A model generated the notes under the pieces. It saw nothing but the letters and a program-made list of their open reading frames with translations, made no database searches and was not told the DNA's origin. A DNA stretch of 64,000 bases, from contig JALRMH010000033.1 in the NCBI GenBank assembly GCA_026119935.1, positions 310,001 to 374,000 on the forward strand, given 5' to 3'. Shown one piece after another: positions 33,627 through 46,400 of the stretch. Each line of letters opens with the position of its first letter. The first letter of the stretch is position 1. Both the position numbers and the translations under genes were made by a program. The stretch comes from Endothia cerciana. Lineage: Eukaryota; Ascomycota; Sordariomycetes; Diaporthales; Cryphonectriaceae.

Positions 33627-35610
33627 TTTCTGGGTTTGGGTGTGCAAACTATAAAGAAGACCGACATGAGGGAGGGAGAGAGAGAGAGGGCCAGCCACAA
33701 TGAGGATGGGGCGACATCATCACAGATGTGGCGTACAGTAGACAGGGGAGCGCCCTGTTGCATCCGGCTCCTGTCCCGTCTCTAGACGTCAAGAGGAACC
33801 CCCTGGATTCCGGGTGGAGCTAAAGCCTGTTGGACCCCCGGATTCCCCCATTCTCTGGCGCTGAAAGTTCGGCTCTGCCTCTTATCCAGCCTGTCAGGTT
33901 CGTTGGTTGGAGGTGGAGATCTAGGGGGCTTTGCTTTCTGGCTCCGTAATTCTTCTTTCTCGGCCTTCAGCTCTGGGCCGCAGTCCTTCTTGAGGCCACC
34001 AGGCTGCGACTCCTCAAAGCCGTCTCTTCGACGATGATAGTGTCCACCCCAAACAGAAGACCCCGTTCACTGCCTCGGGGTGGCTGTCTATCGCGGGTTC
34101 CGGACTGGTATCGTCAGACAGCATCGTCATCAGCCGGCGAGGTCCTTTTCAGCAATGTCAGTACCTACATTTAAGAGTAGCAGCCCCTCCCCCCTCCCCC
34201 CACGATGTGTCTGTGGAGTGCCCCTTGCGATGAAGCAAGCGAGATGACTACAGCCTCCCTCTGGCGGGCAGGATTCATGCGCTGATTCTGGAAGCATGCA
34301 CCGAAATAGTGCTGTCGCCGGGTGCCCTAGTCGTTTTATCATCTCTCGCAAATCTAGGAGGAAACAAGGTTAGCAGATAAACAGCCACGCCCATGATGGA
34401 GGGACATTGCAAATCCACCACTCAACGTGAGGACCAGGGAACGGGAGACGAATCGGCGCACGTCCTTCCTGTGACTGACCCTCCCCCTTCAGCACACGGC
34501 ACGTCACCTTCGGCAGAATGACGGGAATACTGATACAGCAGGGCAGGGGCCTGCATGTGACATACTGCTGGTGCGAATCTGGTGCACAAGTGCCGACGCA
34601 CATGGCCTGCCTTATTGGGCCTCTGAAGGATGGGGTTTTGCGTCCGGGTCATTAGTCGATGCCCTCCATTTCCACCTGGGCACCATCCCAAGGCTGCCAG
34701 GACAAGTAGTAACGGCTCTGAGATATGGCGAGGTGAGCGAAAGCCTCCGCTTTTTCAAATTACATATCTGCACGGCCAATGCCAGTAGTGACGCAGGTCT
34801 CACGGCAAGAGTCGATTTCAGGCTTTGGGGGGGGGGGGGGACATCAGGCCTTGCGTGAGCGTAAACCGAACATCAGATGATCTACCGGAAGGTGATAGCA
34901 GATCTTCTATGGTTTCGTGCATCCTGAAATCCCTCAGACTCTTCGCCCTGCGGTTGAGAGTCCACCCATGAACAAAGCCCCCCTATAGAGGCCCTCAGAT
35001 ATGGCTCGGGAAGCCAGCACCTCCCACTTTTCGACGGTCCTGCATTGTTGGTATCACCTATAACAAACAAGTCTCATATGTTGGAAGTGGCTTCAAGGTG
35101 GATTCCCAGTCTCGTGTCGAGCGGGCTATCACATACCAGAGCCGCGCAGCTCCGGAAGGTCGCAACGAACCCTGAAGCTACATGCGTCTTGGAGGCTATC
35201 GGATATTTCGCTTCCAGGAGCGTATTTTTCTGACAGACGAAAAGATCCGGACAATGTGACGCCGGGAGCAGGGCGACCCATCTGACTGAAACGCCCGCGT
35301 CCTGCAATTGGTGGAATGAGCTGCCCCCTGGCAGGGAATTGGTCACGATGTCTTCATGATATCAATCGAATCCTCCGCCACACAACAATAGGAGGCGGAT
35401 CTTGTGCCTCTGCGGGGCTGAACTGCCGGTATTCGTGGGATTGTCAATGGAGTGGGCATTACGGGGTCCGCAACTCCGCTGCAGAATATGGCGAGAAAGC
35501 GATGCATAAAAACAAGCCTTTCGCACGCACGGCACGCCCATGCTAGGTGAGCTCGGTAGGGACTGCCTCTCCTTGTGCCGATCTCCCCCTTTTACAGCCT
35601 GTCGTTCAAC
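33627..35610. other. Intergenic between 2EXR gene and rhamnogalacturonase gene
   Basis: Divergent 2-kb upstream region. G14 at 34827-34840. No supported gene or RNA. Confidence 0.6.
34827..34840. repeat. Homopolymer G14
   Basis: Run of 14 G in intergenic DNA. Confidence 0.9.
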
Positions 35611-37398
35611 ATGTGGTCGCCTGCCTTGTTCCTGCCTCTTCTCCCCCTCGCCGCCGCCCAGCTGTCCGGAAGCGTTGGTCCCACGACCACGACTGCGGAG
35701 AAGGCGGCGACGAAGGTCTGTAATATCCTCGACTATGGCGGTGTCGCTTCAGCTACCACCGACAACTCGGCGGCCATCGCCTCGGCATGGGCGGCATGCG
35801 TCTCCGGTGGAGAGGTGTACATCCCCTCGGGGAACTACGGCCTCGCGGACTGGGTGACGCTCACCGGGGGTACCAGTGTCTCCATCAACCTCGAGGGAAT
35901 CATCTACCGTACGGGCACGGCTGGGGGAAACATGATCTACATCGAGCACACGACCGACTTCGAGTTTTATTCCGCCAACTCGGCGGGGGCCATCCAGGGC
36001 TACGGCTACCAATTCCTCGAAAACGGCGAATACGGTCCTCGTCTCCTCCGGCTGTACGAGGTCACGGACTTTTCCGTACATGACATCGCGCTGGTCGACT
36101 CACCAGCCTTCCATCTGACGTTGGACACCTGCACCAACGGCGAGATATATAACCTGATCGTCCGAGGTGCCAACGAGGGTGGTCTTGACGGCGTTGATGT
36201 CTGGGGTACCAACATATGGGTTCACGATGTCGAGGTGACCAGTAAGTCTTTGCTGGTGTGTTGTTGATCGTATATGTTGGTATAATCTGGCTGACGCGCA
36301 ACACCACAGATAAGGATGAATGCGTTACAGTCAAATCGCCAGCCTCGAATATTCTCGTCGAGAGTGTCTTCTGCAACTGGTCCGGAGGGGTACGCACTTC
36401 TTTTTTCCTTTTTTTTTTTATTTCTTTTTTTTCTCCTTCTTTTTTCCTCTCTTCCCCTTTCTTCAGAAGCGTACATGTCTACCCTTTATTTGAAGGTCTT
36501 GGGTCTTAAGAGACAAGGCAGCGAAGCACCATGCATGTTAGGTCTTATATCCGGTCTCGATTCTGGCCATTGCCCAAGCAGTGGTTGACATACACCCGAT
36601 ATAGTGCGCGATCGGCTCCTTGGGTGCGGACACGGACATCTCAAACATCGAATACAACCACATCTACAGCCAAAACTGCAACCAGATGTTTATGATCAAG
36701 TCCAACGGCGGCTCCGGTACCCTTGAGAACGCCCTGTTTGACAACTTCATGGGTCACGTAAGTAGCCCCCCCCCCCCCAAACCACATCCATACTCTTCTA
36801 ACCTCCCTGGGCCTGTATGGTGTGCAGGAGGTGTTCCCAGCACGGAAAGGACATCCACGGAGAGGCTCCTGATCCCTGGGACATTTCCGTAGCCCCTCTC
36901 CGGGCCTGCAAGAATACTGACCGGAACATGCGCTAGACCAATGCCTACACGCTCGACCTCGACTCCGCCTGGTCGAGCGAGACCGCGGCCACGGGTGACG
37001 GCGTGCAGTACACGAACCTGACGTTCAGCCACTGGCACGGCACGAGCGAGAACGGGGCCGAGCGGCCCGTCATCCGGCTGGTCTGCCCGGCCGAGGTGCC
37101 CTGCACGGAGCTCGAGATCGACGCATTCTACATCTGGACCGAGGCGGAGGACTACGAGCTCTACCTGTGCGAGAACGCCTACGGCAGCGGGCCGTGCCTC
37201 GCCTCCGGGTCGGACTACACCGCGACGACGACGACGGCGACGCTCACCACCATGAGCGACTACACGTACACCACGATGCCCGGTGAGATCTCGAGCGGGC
37301 TCGGCCTCACGACGAGCATCGCCATCCCGGCCGTCCCGACGACCTTCTTCCCCGGGCTGACGCCGACCAGCGCGCTCTGCAGCAAGGGCGGGTGTTAA
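35611..37398 (+). CDS. Secreted rhamnogalacturonase, glycoside hydrolase family 28
   Basis: Proposed exons are 35611-36241, 36310-36389, 36605-36757 and 36937-37398 (441 aa), close to the usual length of fungal rhamnogalacturonan hydrolase A. It would cleave the rhamnose/galacturonate backbone of pectin outside the cell. The start MWSPALFLPLLPLAAAQL is a typical signal peptide. Beta-helix repeats follow, with GH28 active-site regions in the rhamnogalacturonase form: GLDGVDVWGTNIW (catalytic Asp region), NKDECVTVKSPA, and MFMIKSNGG in place of the polygalacturonase RIK motif. TLDTCTNGEIYN and FSHWHGT are also family-like. The C terminus has a Thr-rich stretch and ends in CSKGGC. Intron 2 (215 nt, T-rich) is long for this genome, and intron 3 contains C13. 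The ATG at 35611 was chosen because it opens the signal peptide. Confidence 0.92.
36766..36778. repeat. Homopolymer C13 inside rhamnogalacturonase intron 3
   Basis: Run of 13 C just after the GTAAGT donor. Confidence 0.88.
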
Positions 37399-37967
37399 GA
37401 AGGGCCGCCTGATTAGTATTGGAGGAGGAGAAGAAGGAGGGGGGGGGTGTTTGACGGCCGAGGGGCAGCGGTGGCTTCACATCTACATTTTCACTTCTCG
37501 ACCCCCTCTTCTTGCTTATAATATACACTGTCCATCAATGCGATATGGAACAGCGTACTTTCCGTGACTAGATCCTCCTGACCTGCGAATTGGTCCGCAG
37601 AGAACACCGAGACGCCGTTCAGATCTCCTCGGGTCTGGAGAGGGACCGTGGCCCGGTCCCGGCTAGGCCAGATGAGGAGATAAGTAATCCAGATAACAAG
37701 ACTGAGGGACGCAAGAGAGACCGAACCGTCCTAGTCGTTCCGGCTGTGGACCTTGGCGCAGCTGGTCACCAATGTTTCTACTATGTAGTTGATGTTATGG
37801 CGAAAAGAGGCGGGCCGGGGTCCGCGTAGGTGGGGGTGGGGGGATTCGTAGGTGATGCGCCCGTGGGCTGCGAGGCATCGTCATGCGTTTCCGCTCGGCC
37901 GGCGCGCTCCCCGTATCCAGCCGCAGCAATTCGAGAAGCCCGCCGAAGCCCTTTCACATGCCGGTAA

Positions 37968-37980
37968 GGGGGGGGGGGGG
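37968..37980. repeat. Homopolymer G13
   Basis: Run of 13 G in intergenic DNA. Confidence 0.9.
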
Positions 37981-38344
37981 CAAGCAGGTGCAGATACGTG
38001 AAATATACGGAATGCTATGTGCAAGCTCTGGGTCGGCGCTGCGGATCTCGCCCCTGGCATGGAAGGGGAAAAAAAAAGACCCGTTTCTCTTCCACGAAGG
38101 TCCCATGGCGTGGTAGATACGTAACCTGGACACTCACGGGGCCCTGTATCGGTACCAGAAGCTGAGAGGCTTATTATGTACTGTGTAGTAATTACTATGT
38201 ATATGAACGGTTCCATCCTCAGCCCCAGGACAGCCCCAGGGCCGGCAGGCAGGTCGTTATTACAACGTTTAACCCAGGGCGGGGACGCTGGAGAGGCGTG
38301 GAGGACCGTGGGGAGGCCCCACCCCACTGTATCGCACTGTACCC

Positions 38345-38390
38345 TACTGCACTGCACTGCGCTGCGCTGCACTGCACTGCACTGCACTGA
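38345..38390. repeat. Pentanucleotide repeat (ACTGC)n with GCTGC variants
   Basis: About nine 5-bp units; two interior units read GCTGC instead of ACTGC. Confidence 0.9.
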
Positions 38391-39470
38391 CCGTCTGTTC
38401 CCACTAGGAGGACAGGGCCTGACGGGGGCTGACCCTTGGAACCTCGTGCCTTTGTGCCGATGTCCAACCACACGACTTCCCCTGGTCCGAAGGTCCATCT
38501 TATTCCCACGTCACCTCCAACCCCCCGTGGGGGATTTCATCGGTTTCCCTTTCGAGACTCACCAACGGCTCACTGCTGTATGGTATTAGCGCGAGCCCTT
38601 TCGTCCCTGTGACAGCTGTGCCCCACACCTTCATCATAGTAAGCGGCCACGGCTCCCAGCGCCCACCCAGGCCTGGCCTGTGACACAGACCCAAGGACCT
38701 AGTCGCCATCACTGTGACACGCCACCTGGGAGACAAGAGGCGCGTTCTATACAGCTGTCTACCTTCGTCGCAACCCAGCCGCTGCTCGTCACAGGCGGTG
38801 GCAGACCAGCGCTGCGCCGGAGCCTCGAGAGACCGGTAGCCCACCTCTATCTAGCCCGTAATGATTCGATATCAGTAAAGGCATCGGGATCTGAAGCGGT
38901 TCTGGACTCCTGGAATCTGGAACGGAGAGGCCAGGTGAGGTTCGCCGCCCTCCTCCCCCCCTAGTAGCCCCCCCCTCCCTGGTCCATGGCTGCTGGCTAA
39001 TCAACCCGTCCTCGAGGCTGGCAGGCTGGTCGATCGAGTTCGTCCTCTCACAGGGGTAGTCCTCATGCAGAGGGATGGTCTGCCTGGGGTCTCTGCTGCT
39101 CAGGTCTTGGTCATCCACCACATATCCCCTCTCGCGTCTCGCGTCCTGTTCGCTTCTTTGATAACCGCGTCCAGTCTCGTGTGCAGGTATGTGTAGAGGT
39201 TTCCTGCCGTCTCCCTGCCGCGCTGCTCCCCTCCATCCTGGCACCTCGGCAGGTTCTACCGAAGATATGGGGCCTTACTCGGTCCTACGGAGCAGTTTCA
39301 CATCACCGCGCCCGTGCAAGTGTCTGCGGCTCTCATTATCCGACCGCCACTACCACCACCAACCAGCGCTGAAGGGAGAGCGCGCAAGTTCCTGATTAAG
39401 TGCATGGTATGGCCCGTGGCATACATCACCATGTACTGTCAATCATGGGTCCCACATGTCACGGCCACAT

Positions 39471-39511
39471 GCTGGGCTGGGCTGGGCTGGGCTGGGCTGG
39501 GCTGGGCTGGG
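39471..39511. repeat. Pentanucleotide repeat (GCTGG)8
   Basis: Eight perfect head-to-tail units. Confidence 0.92.
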
Positions 39512-39530
39512 CACAAGCCCTCCCTCCCCC

Positions 39531-39534
<4 letters not shown>

Positions 39535-39575
<41 letters not shown>
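39535..39575. repeat. (CT)n microsatellite
   Basis: About 20 uninterrupted CT units, 25 bp downstream of the GCTGG array. Confidence 0.92.
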
Positions 39576-39578
<3 letters not shown>

Positions 39579-39970
39579 CCGTTGATGGGTCACGGTCAAA
39601 TCACATCGACCCGGCCTCTGCTACCCTTCCCTCCTGTTTTCCCCCCCGGGTATTGTGTGTTGAACAGACATATATGGACCCTCTCCCTCCGAGAACTCCC
39701 CTGACCCTCCCCTGCCCTCCCTGACCAAGATCCCTCTCGTCAGTGGATGTTCTTGCTACTTACCACCTGCCTATACCACCACCACCACCCTCACCCTCAC
39801 CACCGCTGCCACTGCCTGGCCTTGTTGCCTCTCAAGTGGGGATGCCAGCATACTGCCTCCACGACTGCCACTACTTCTACCGCACGGCCTTGCGAGGCTT
39901 GAACATCAACACCTCCGTGTCTCCCCTCTACGCCTGAAAGCGAGGCAGGTAACCGGCTGGCTGACACAAG

Positions 39971-41978
39971 ATGCCTACCCAAGTCCGCATCTTCACCGTT
40001 CCGAGAGCCCTCGGGGAGACCCTCTCCACGACTGACAATCGCCCCCCGCCGGCATCAAAGCGGCAGACCCCGCGGTCTGTACCCGTCAACGGAGGAATAC
40101 GCAGCGGCGTCCCGGAGCCGAGCCCAGCCCCCGAGGAGAAGATGGGTCTGAACGGGGACAGGTCCTACCCGGGCGTCACCTTCGCCCATCAGGAGAAGCT
40201 TGCCAAGCTGCCCATTCCGGATCTCGCGAGTTCCTGCAGCAAGTACCTGCGGGCGCTGAAGCCGCTCCAGTCGCCGAGGGAACATTCGGATACCAAGCAT
40301 GCGGTCCGGGAGTTTCTGAAGAACGAGGGGCCTGAGCTGCAGGAGAAGCTGAAGAAGTACGCGGAGGGGAAGACGAGCTATATCGAGCAGTTTTGTAAGT
40401 CCCTCTTCGCCTCGCCCCCCCCCCCCCCCCCTCACACCTCAGGTCTGCTCTCTCGCATCTGCTGACGGCAGCAAGGGTACGACTCATATCTAAATTACGA
40501 CAACCCCGTTGTGCTCAACTTGAACCCCTTCTTCCTGCTGGAAGATGATCCGACTCCTGCACGGAACAACCAGGTCACCAGGGCTGCGTCCCTGGTGGTG
40601 TCTGCCCTGGAGTTTGTCCGCGCCGTCCGCAAGGAAGAGTTGCCACCAGACATGGTCAAGGGGACGCCGCTCGATATGTACCAGTACTCGAGGCTCTTCG
40701 GCACGGCAAGGGTCCCAACAGAAGCCGGCTGCCAGATCGAGCAGGACCCGGAGTCGAAACACATCGTCGTGATGTGCCACGGGCAATTCTACTGGTTCGA
40801 CGTCCTGGACGACAACTCGGACCTGATCATGACCGAGAAGGACGTCTCCATCAACCTCCAGACCGTAATCGACGACGCCGCGCAGACCCCCATCCAGGAC
40901 GCTGCGAAGGGCGCCCTCGGGGTGCTCAGCACCGAGAACCGCAAGGTCTGGTCCGGCCTGCGGGACGTGCTCACCCGGGAGGAGGGCTCCAACAATGCCG
41001 ACTGCCTGGGCATCGTCGACTCGGCACTCTTCATTGTCTGCCTCGACTACACGGAGCCCATGAACGTGTCGGCCCTCTGCCAGAACATGCTCTGCGGGAC
41101 CTCGGAGATCGAGAAGGGCGTGCAGATCGGCACCTGCACGAACCGGTGGTACGACAAGCTCCAGATCATCGTGTGCAAGAACGGCTCCGCCGGTATCAAC
41201 TTCGAGCACACGGGCGTCGACGGGCACACCGTCCTCCGCTTTGCCTCGGATGTCTACACCGACACCATCCTGCGCTTCGCGCGCACCATCAACGGCCAGG
41301 CCCCGACGCTCTGGGCGTCCACGTCCCCGGACCCCTCGAAGCGCCACCCGGACTCCTTCGGCGACGTCAACACGACGCCGCACAAGCTCGAGTGGGACAT
41401 GCTGCCCGAGCTCAAGATCGCCGTGCGCTTCGCCGAGACCCGCCTCGCCGACCTCATCGGGCAGAACGAGTTCGAGTGCCTCGACTTCCAGTCCTACGGA
41501 AAGAACTTCATCACCTCCATGGGCTTCTCGCCCGACGCCTTCGTGCAAATGGCCTTCCAGGCGGCCTACTACGGCCTGTACGGGCGCGTCGAGTGCACGT
41601 ACGAGCCCGCCATGACCAAGATGTACCTCCACGGGCGCACCGAGGCCGTCCGCACCGCCAGCGAGGAGAGCGTCCACTTCGTCCAGACCTTCTGGGCCGA
41701 CAACCCCGCCGAACAGAAGGTCGAGGCGCTGAAGCGCGCCTGCGCCACGCACGTGAACATTACCAAGGACTGCGCCAAGGGCCAGGGGTGCGACCGCCAC
41801 CTGTACGCGCTGTTCTGCCTCTGGCAGAGGCAGCTGGACGACAGCGCGGGCGGCGGCACGGGGAGCATCTCCACGGACGGGGCGAGCAGGAGCTGCAGCA
41901 GCAGCGGCTACGCGAGCCCCGCGGAGGAGTCGGCCCTGCAGAGCCCCACGCGGGACTCAGTGGTGAGCGGCGGCGGCA

Positions 41979-42009
<31 letters not shown>

Positions 42010-42848
42010 CAACAGCGAGCAGGGCCAGCACGGCATGGTGACGCGCGCGCGGGGCGACAGCGTCAACAGCCGCGCGGCCGCGACGCTGCCCCTGATCTTC
42101 GCCGACAGCGGATGGGACAGGCTCAACAACACCATCATCTCGACGTCCAACTGCGGCAACCCCTCCCTGCGCCAGTTCGGCTTCGGCCCCGTCAGCGGCG
42201 ACGGCTTCGGGATCGGTTACATCATCAAGGACGACGGCATCGCCATCTGCGCCTCGTCCAAGCACCGGCAGACCAGGCGCTTCGTCGACACCCTGGAGTC
42301 GTACCTCCTCGAGATCAGGAGGGTCCTGCGGATCACGTCCCGCCACCCGAGCGGCGGCGCCAAGACGTCCCGGGCACGCGAGATCGACCGCAAGCCCAGC
42401 GCCACGAACAGGCCCAAGGCCAGGGGCCGGCTCATCACGGGCCTGGCCGCCCCGCTGGCGACGGGTGGTGGGGAGGAGAAGGCGAGGCGGGAGAGGCAGG
42501 GCTATATTGCCGCAGGAGCGCAGAGCCCCACGGAGGATAGCGTCACGCTCAGCGAGGATGACGAGCTCGGAGGGTGTAAGCCTTTTCTCTTTTTCTCCCC
42601 CCACCGGTAGCCCCTGATTTTTTTTTTCTTTCCCCCTTCTTTTCTCCTCTCGGGGCCGTGCAAGAACTGGGATAGCTGACTGCTGCTGCCTTGTGTGTAC
42701 AGACGGGTTCTTCGACGCGGGTATGCTCCTCCAGGCGCTCAAGGCGCGCGCCGAGGGTGATAGTGGCGAGACCAAGGCTTCAGAGAGGGCGGCTGTGCAG
42801 GCGAGGCGGAGGGATGTGGGCAAGAAGCTACGGCTGATCGATTACTGA
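39971..42848 (+). CDS. Carnitine O-acetyltransferase, FacC/Yat2-like
   Basis: Proposed exons are 39971-40394, 40476-42575 and 42703-42848 (889 aa). The enzyme transfers acetyl groups between CoA and carnitine so that acetyl units can move between compartments during growth on acetate or fatty acids. The substrate-domain signature KLPIPDLASSCSKYLRAL is near residue 80. It is followed by YIEQFWYDSYLNYDNPVVLN, LFIVCLDYTEP and the catalytic segment FEHTGVDG, with the active His at about residue 386. The C-terminal domain continues with CDRHLYALFCLWQRQ and FGFGPVSGDGFGIGYIIKD. Between these two lies a Ser/Gly/Asn-rich insertion of about 70 residues (41850-42060) with Ser8 and Asn4. Yeast Yat2 also carries extra sequence, which is why I suggest that subtype. 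No presequence or C-terminal SKL is visible, so a cytosolic or outer-membrane form is more likely than a matrix one (inference). Confidence 0.92.
40415..40431. repeat. Homopolymer C17 inside carnitine acetyltransferase intron 1
   Basis: Run of 17 C in the middle of an 81-nt intron, the longest G/C homopolymer in the window. Confidence 0.9.
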
Positions 42849-43421
42849 GCGAAGCCCCGGGGCAGGCCGGTGGCCGCCGGTGGTGGCTGGCTGCGGTGAG
42901 CAAAATAATTTTGATTTCTAGACCGGCCTTGGTGGTGTCAGGCAAGTCTGGCATAGGTGTAAGTCCAACAGGGTCCCAGCACGACGAGCTGAGAGGGGCA
43001 TCTGTTGTCCCGGGGAAGGAGGCCTTGCGTCAAGCGAAAGATGGTAAGTCGCATGATGGGGAACCACCGAGTGGTCTTGATGGCGGGACATGAGTATAAC
43101 CTAGAAGAAGAGGGGAAAAGGAGCGTAGCCGGAGCCTCTGCCCGTTCTCGATGTTGATGATGATGATACGGTGGGCAGAGATCTGCCTCCGAAAACAGGA
43201 CGGATCAGGAGACGGAACGAGCGCCTCCTCCTCTCATAGCAGAAGACAACGAGCGCCGTTCAGTCCTGTGGAAGGTGCTGACAGAATATCTAGAGTGTCG
43301 GTGAATGGCGCATTCTTAGATCACAACTGCGGGAGCCGAGATACACTTGCGCATCCGCGGAGATGTCCTTGCGTTCCCATATACTTGTCAACTTGCATGA
43401 AGTTATTTTCTAAGCGAACCA
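42849..43421. other. Convergent intergenic region
   Basis: 573 bp between converging stop codons; contains a short (GAT)n-like stretch near 43150. Nothing else seen. Confidence 0.6.
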
Positions 43422-46400
43422 CTATGATATGATCTCGTCCGAATACTCAACCATGCTATTGTCGGACGTCGTATGCCCCAACCCACTGATCTCGCTATCT
43501 GTGCCCGTAACAGCACTGCTGCCGACGGCGCTCTCTGTCCAGTCACTCCCTGTATCAGAGTACATCTCATCGTCCCCTCCCTCCGAGTTTGTGTTTCTGC
43601 CCGACTGCAAGTCAGAATGCGTGTACTCGCCCGACCGCAGATCAGAGTGCGTATACTCCGAGCCCGTCATTGTCCCTGTGCCACTATGCAGACTCGACCG
43701 CCGTAGCGTTCCAGTCTCGCTCTGCCCGTCGCTATATGTCTCGTAGTAGTCCCCACTACGGCCCTCAGACACACCACTAGGACCCTCAGAAACAGTACTA
43801 GGGTCCTCAGAAACAGTACTGGCATTAGGCCCAGGAGCATCATGCTCGGCGGCGCCAGGCGCAGCGGCGCCGGGCGCAGCAAGGACGACCTCGCCACCAT
43901 GGAGTTCGTTTTCTTGCTCGTCAAACTCTTCCTCGTCGCTCTCCCTAAGCGCGACGACGTCCAGGTTGACATTCTCCTTGTCGCCTTCGCCGCCATCATG
44001 ATGCAGATCGCCATAGCCCTTCTTGCCGTTGATCCGCCCAGCCCAGCTGCCCTTCCTGAACACGCCCGCGCCCCCGACCGTCTTGACACTCTGGCTCCTC
44101 TTGAAGGTCGCGCCTGCGTTTGCAGTGCTGTTGAAGCCAGAATTCTTAATCTGACTGAGAGAGAGGATGCGGCGGGCCTGCTGCTGGCCGTTGAGAGCAG
44201 ACTGCGGATCGAGTCCGTTGCGATTGGAGTTCAGCGCCGTCTTGAACGCGACGGTGTGGTGGGCCTTGGGCGTGGCTTGCTTTGATTCGGTTCCCGCTTC
44301 CCCGTCTTCGGCGGCTGGCTTCTGAGGGGTAACCCGCTTACGACTCATCACGTCGCGGGCGGCCTTCTTGGTCGACTTTGCCATAAGGAGTAGCCGCGAC
44401 TGGTCCATGACCCCCTCGAGAATGCGTCGTTCGAGGCCCTCTGCGCGGTGTTCCATCTCATGCAGCTCCTCGCGGCGGATACTGAGCGCGGTCTCAAGTG
44501 AGGACACGTCACCAGTCAGACTGACCTTCTGCCGGACAAGACTCTCCTGTTCCACCTTGAGGCTCACGATGCTGTGTCTCAGCCGCTCCTCCTCAGCTTG
44601 CAGACTGGCGACGGTAGCCTCTGCCTCATCCCTCTGCACCGTGCGGCGCTCCAGCTCCAGCATTGTCTCATGAAGGTTGGATTCAATGTCCTTCAGGGTC
44701 TTCTGTTTGTCCCCGTGATCATCCGCGATGCGTTGAGTCTGTGCTGCCAAGAAAGCGGAGAGCTCGGTGGCTGTCGTGATGACCTGTTGGTGGACCTTGT
44801 CAAGCGTACTTAGCTGCTCGAACGCCTTGTCGGCGGACTGAGTGTGATCGACAAGCCTGTCGAGCTTCTCATGAACGTGGCTGTCGTCATATTTCTCAGG
44901 CGGGGGAGGGAGCATCAGCGGTTCTGGTTTGGCCTCTTCGATCTTCTGGCCTATCTTCTCCTCAATCTCGGAAACCGAGGCCTTTGAATGCTCGAAGTGC
45001 TGGCCAACGGTTTCCAGGACACTCTGAACAGCCTCAAGGATCTTCGGTTGGTACTCGTTGACCTGTCCCTGCAGTCCTTCAAACGCACCCATAGCCTCCT
45101 TGACTTGGTCACGGGTCTGAGTATGCTCGGACTTGTTTTGAGTGTGATTGTCATCCGTCTTCAGAACCAAGTCCTCAACATGTGTGAAGACCGTCTTTGA
45201 AGCCTCTTCCATCTTCTCGAGAGACTCAGTAACGGTCGAGCCGAGGGTGTCAATGAGACTCTTCAGCTCCTCAGCCACAGCCTTCGTGCCAACGACAGCC
45301 CCTTCGAGGACCTCGTCGCGGGCTTCGCCCGTCTTGTTGCGCTCGTCTATGACAGTCTGAAACTCCTCGTATTTGGCGATCACCTCGTCGATACGCTCGT
45401 CGATCTTGGTGCGTAGAGTGTCGGTCGTCTGTTCGAATTTCTCGTCCGTCTCGAGCTTCGCACCGACCACACCGGCCTTCGACTCGTCGAACTCAGTCTT
45501 CATGACATCAAACATCTCCTTGAGGTCAGCATGGACGTTTGCGTTCTGCCCAACCGTCTCGCTCAGGGTCTCTAATGACTTGCTCAAGCCCTCGACACCG
45601 GTGATGCCATGCTCGAGCTTCTCCTTGACAAGGGCTTGCATTTCCTCAAGGAATGTTTTGACCTCCGTCACACGCTCACCAACGCCCACCGTCTCGGCTT
45701 GACGTTCCTCGAACTGCTTGGCATTGTCCTCCGCGTGCTGGTCTGCCAGCCCCCTGAGCTCGGTTGCGTGCTTTTCGGCCGCCTCCTTCAGGTCCGCGGT
45801 ATGCTTGTCCGCGGCCTCTTTCAACTCGGTGGCTTGCTTGCCGGAGATCTCTTTGAACTCCTTCATCAACGACTCGAGTCTCTCGAGGTCCTCTCTCGTG
45901 GGGAGGGAGGCGATGTCCGACTTGACCATCTGCTCAACAACCCCTTTGACGTCCAGACACACAGCCTCAATGGCATCCGTCTCCGTCTTGGTAACCTTCT
46001 CGGGGTCTTCAAGCTGCTTCTCATGCCGCGCCTTCATCTCATCGAAGGCGCCAACAACCTGGGTGACAAGCGACTCCACGGCCTTGGTATCTTCACGGAG
46101 GGCGAGCTTCTCGAGCTGCTCAGTCAGACCGCCAAGGCTCTCCTTTGTCTCAAGTATGAGAACTTCGAGTGCGTCGACGTGGTCTTTTCGAACTGCCTGC
46201 TCTCCGTCCATGAGTTCATCCAAGCGTGCCTTGGTATTTCGAAGAATAGTCTCGATAGCCTCGACATCCTCCTTCGTCGCAGCGTCTGTGGAGACAGGCG
46301 CGTCTCTCGCTGTGGCGACAGCCGGCTCTTTACTAGCAATCTCTGCAACCTGCTCTTTAATGTTGTGTAGCATGTCCTCCATGAGAACTATATCATCCTT

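Larger units (their letters stand above)
37399..39970. other. 2.6-kb intergenic region with several simple repeats
   Basis: No supported gene. Contains G13 (37968-37980), an (ACTGC)n pentamer array, a (GCTGG)n pentamer array, a long (CT)n tract and, from 39700 on, a C-rich leader-like stretch before the carnitine acetyltransferase start. Confidence 0.6.

Noticed and set aside
40490..41800. 436-codon open frame antisense to carnitine acetyltransferase
   Set aside because: Composition (V, L, G, E repeats) is a reverse-frame artefact of GC-rich codons; the + strand gene is unambiguous.
40774..42540. 588-codon + strand frame overlapping carnitine acetyltransferase
   Set aside because: Arg/Pro/Ala-only composition and no motifs; a shifted frame of the real gene.
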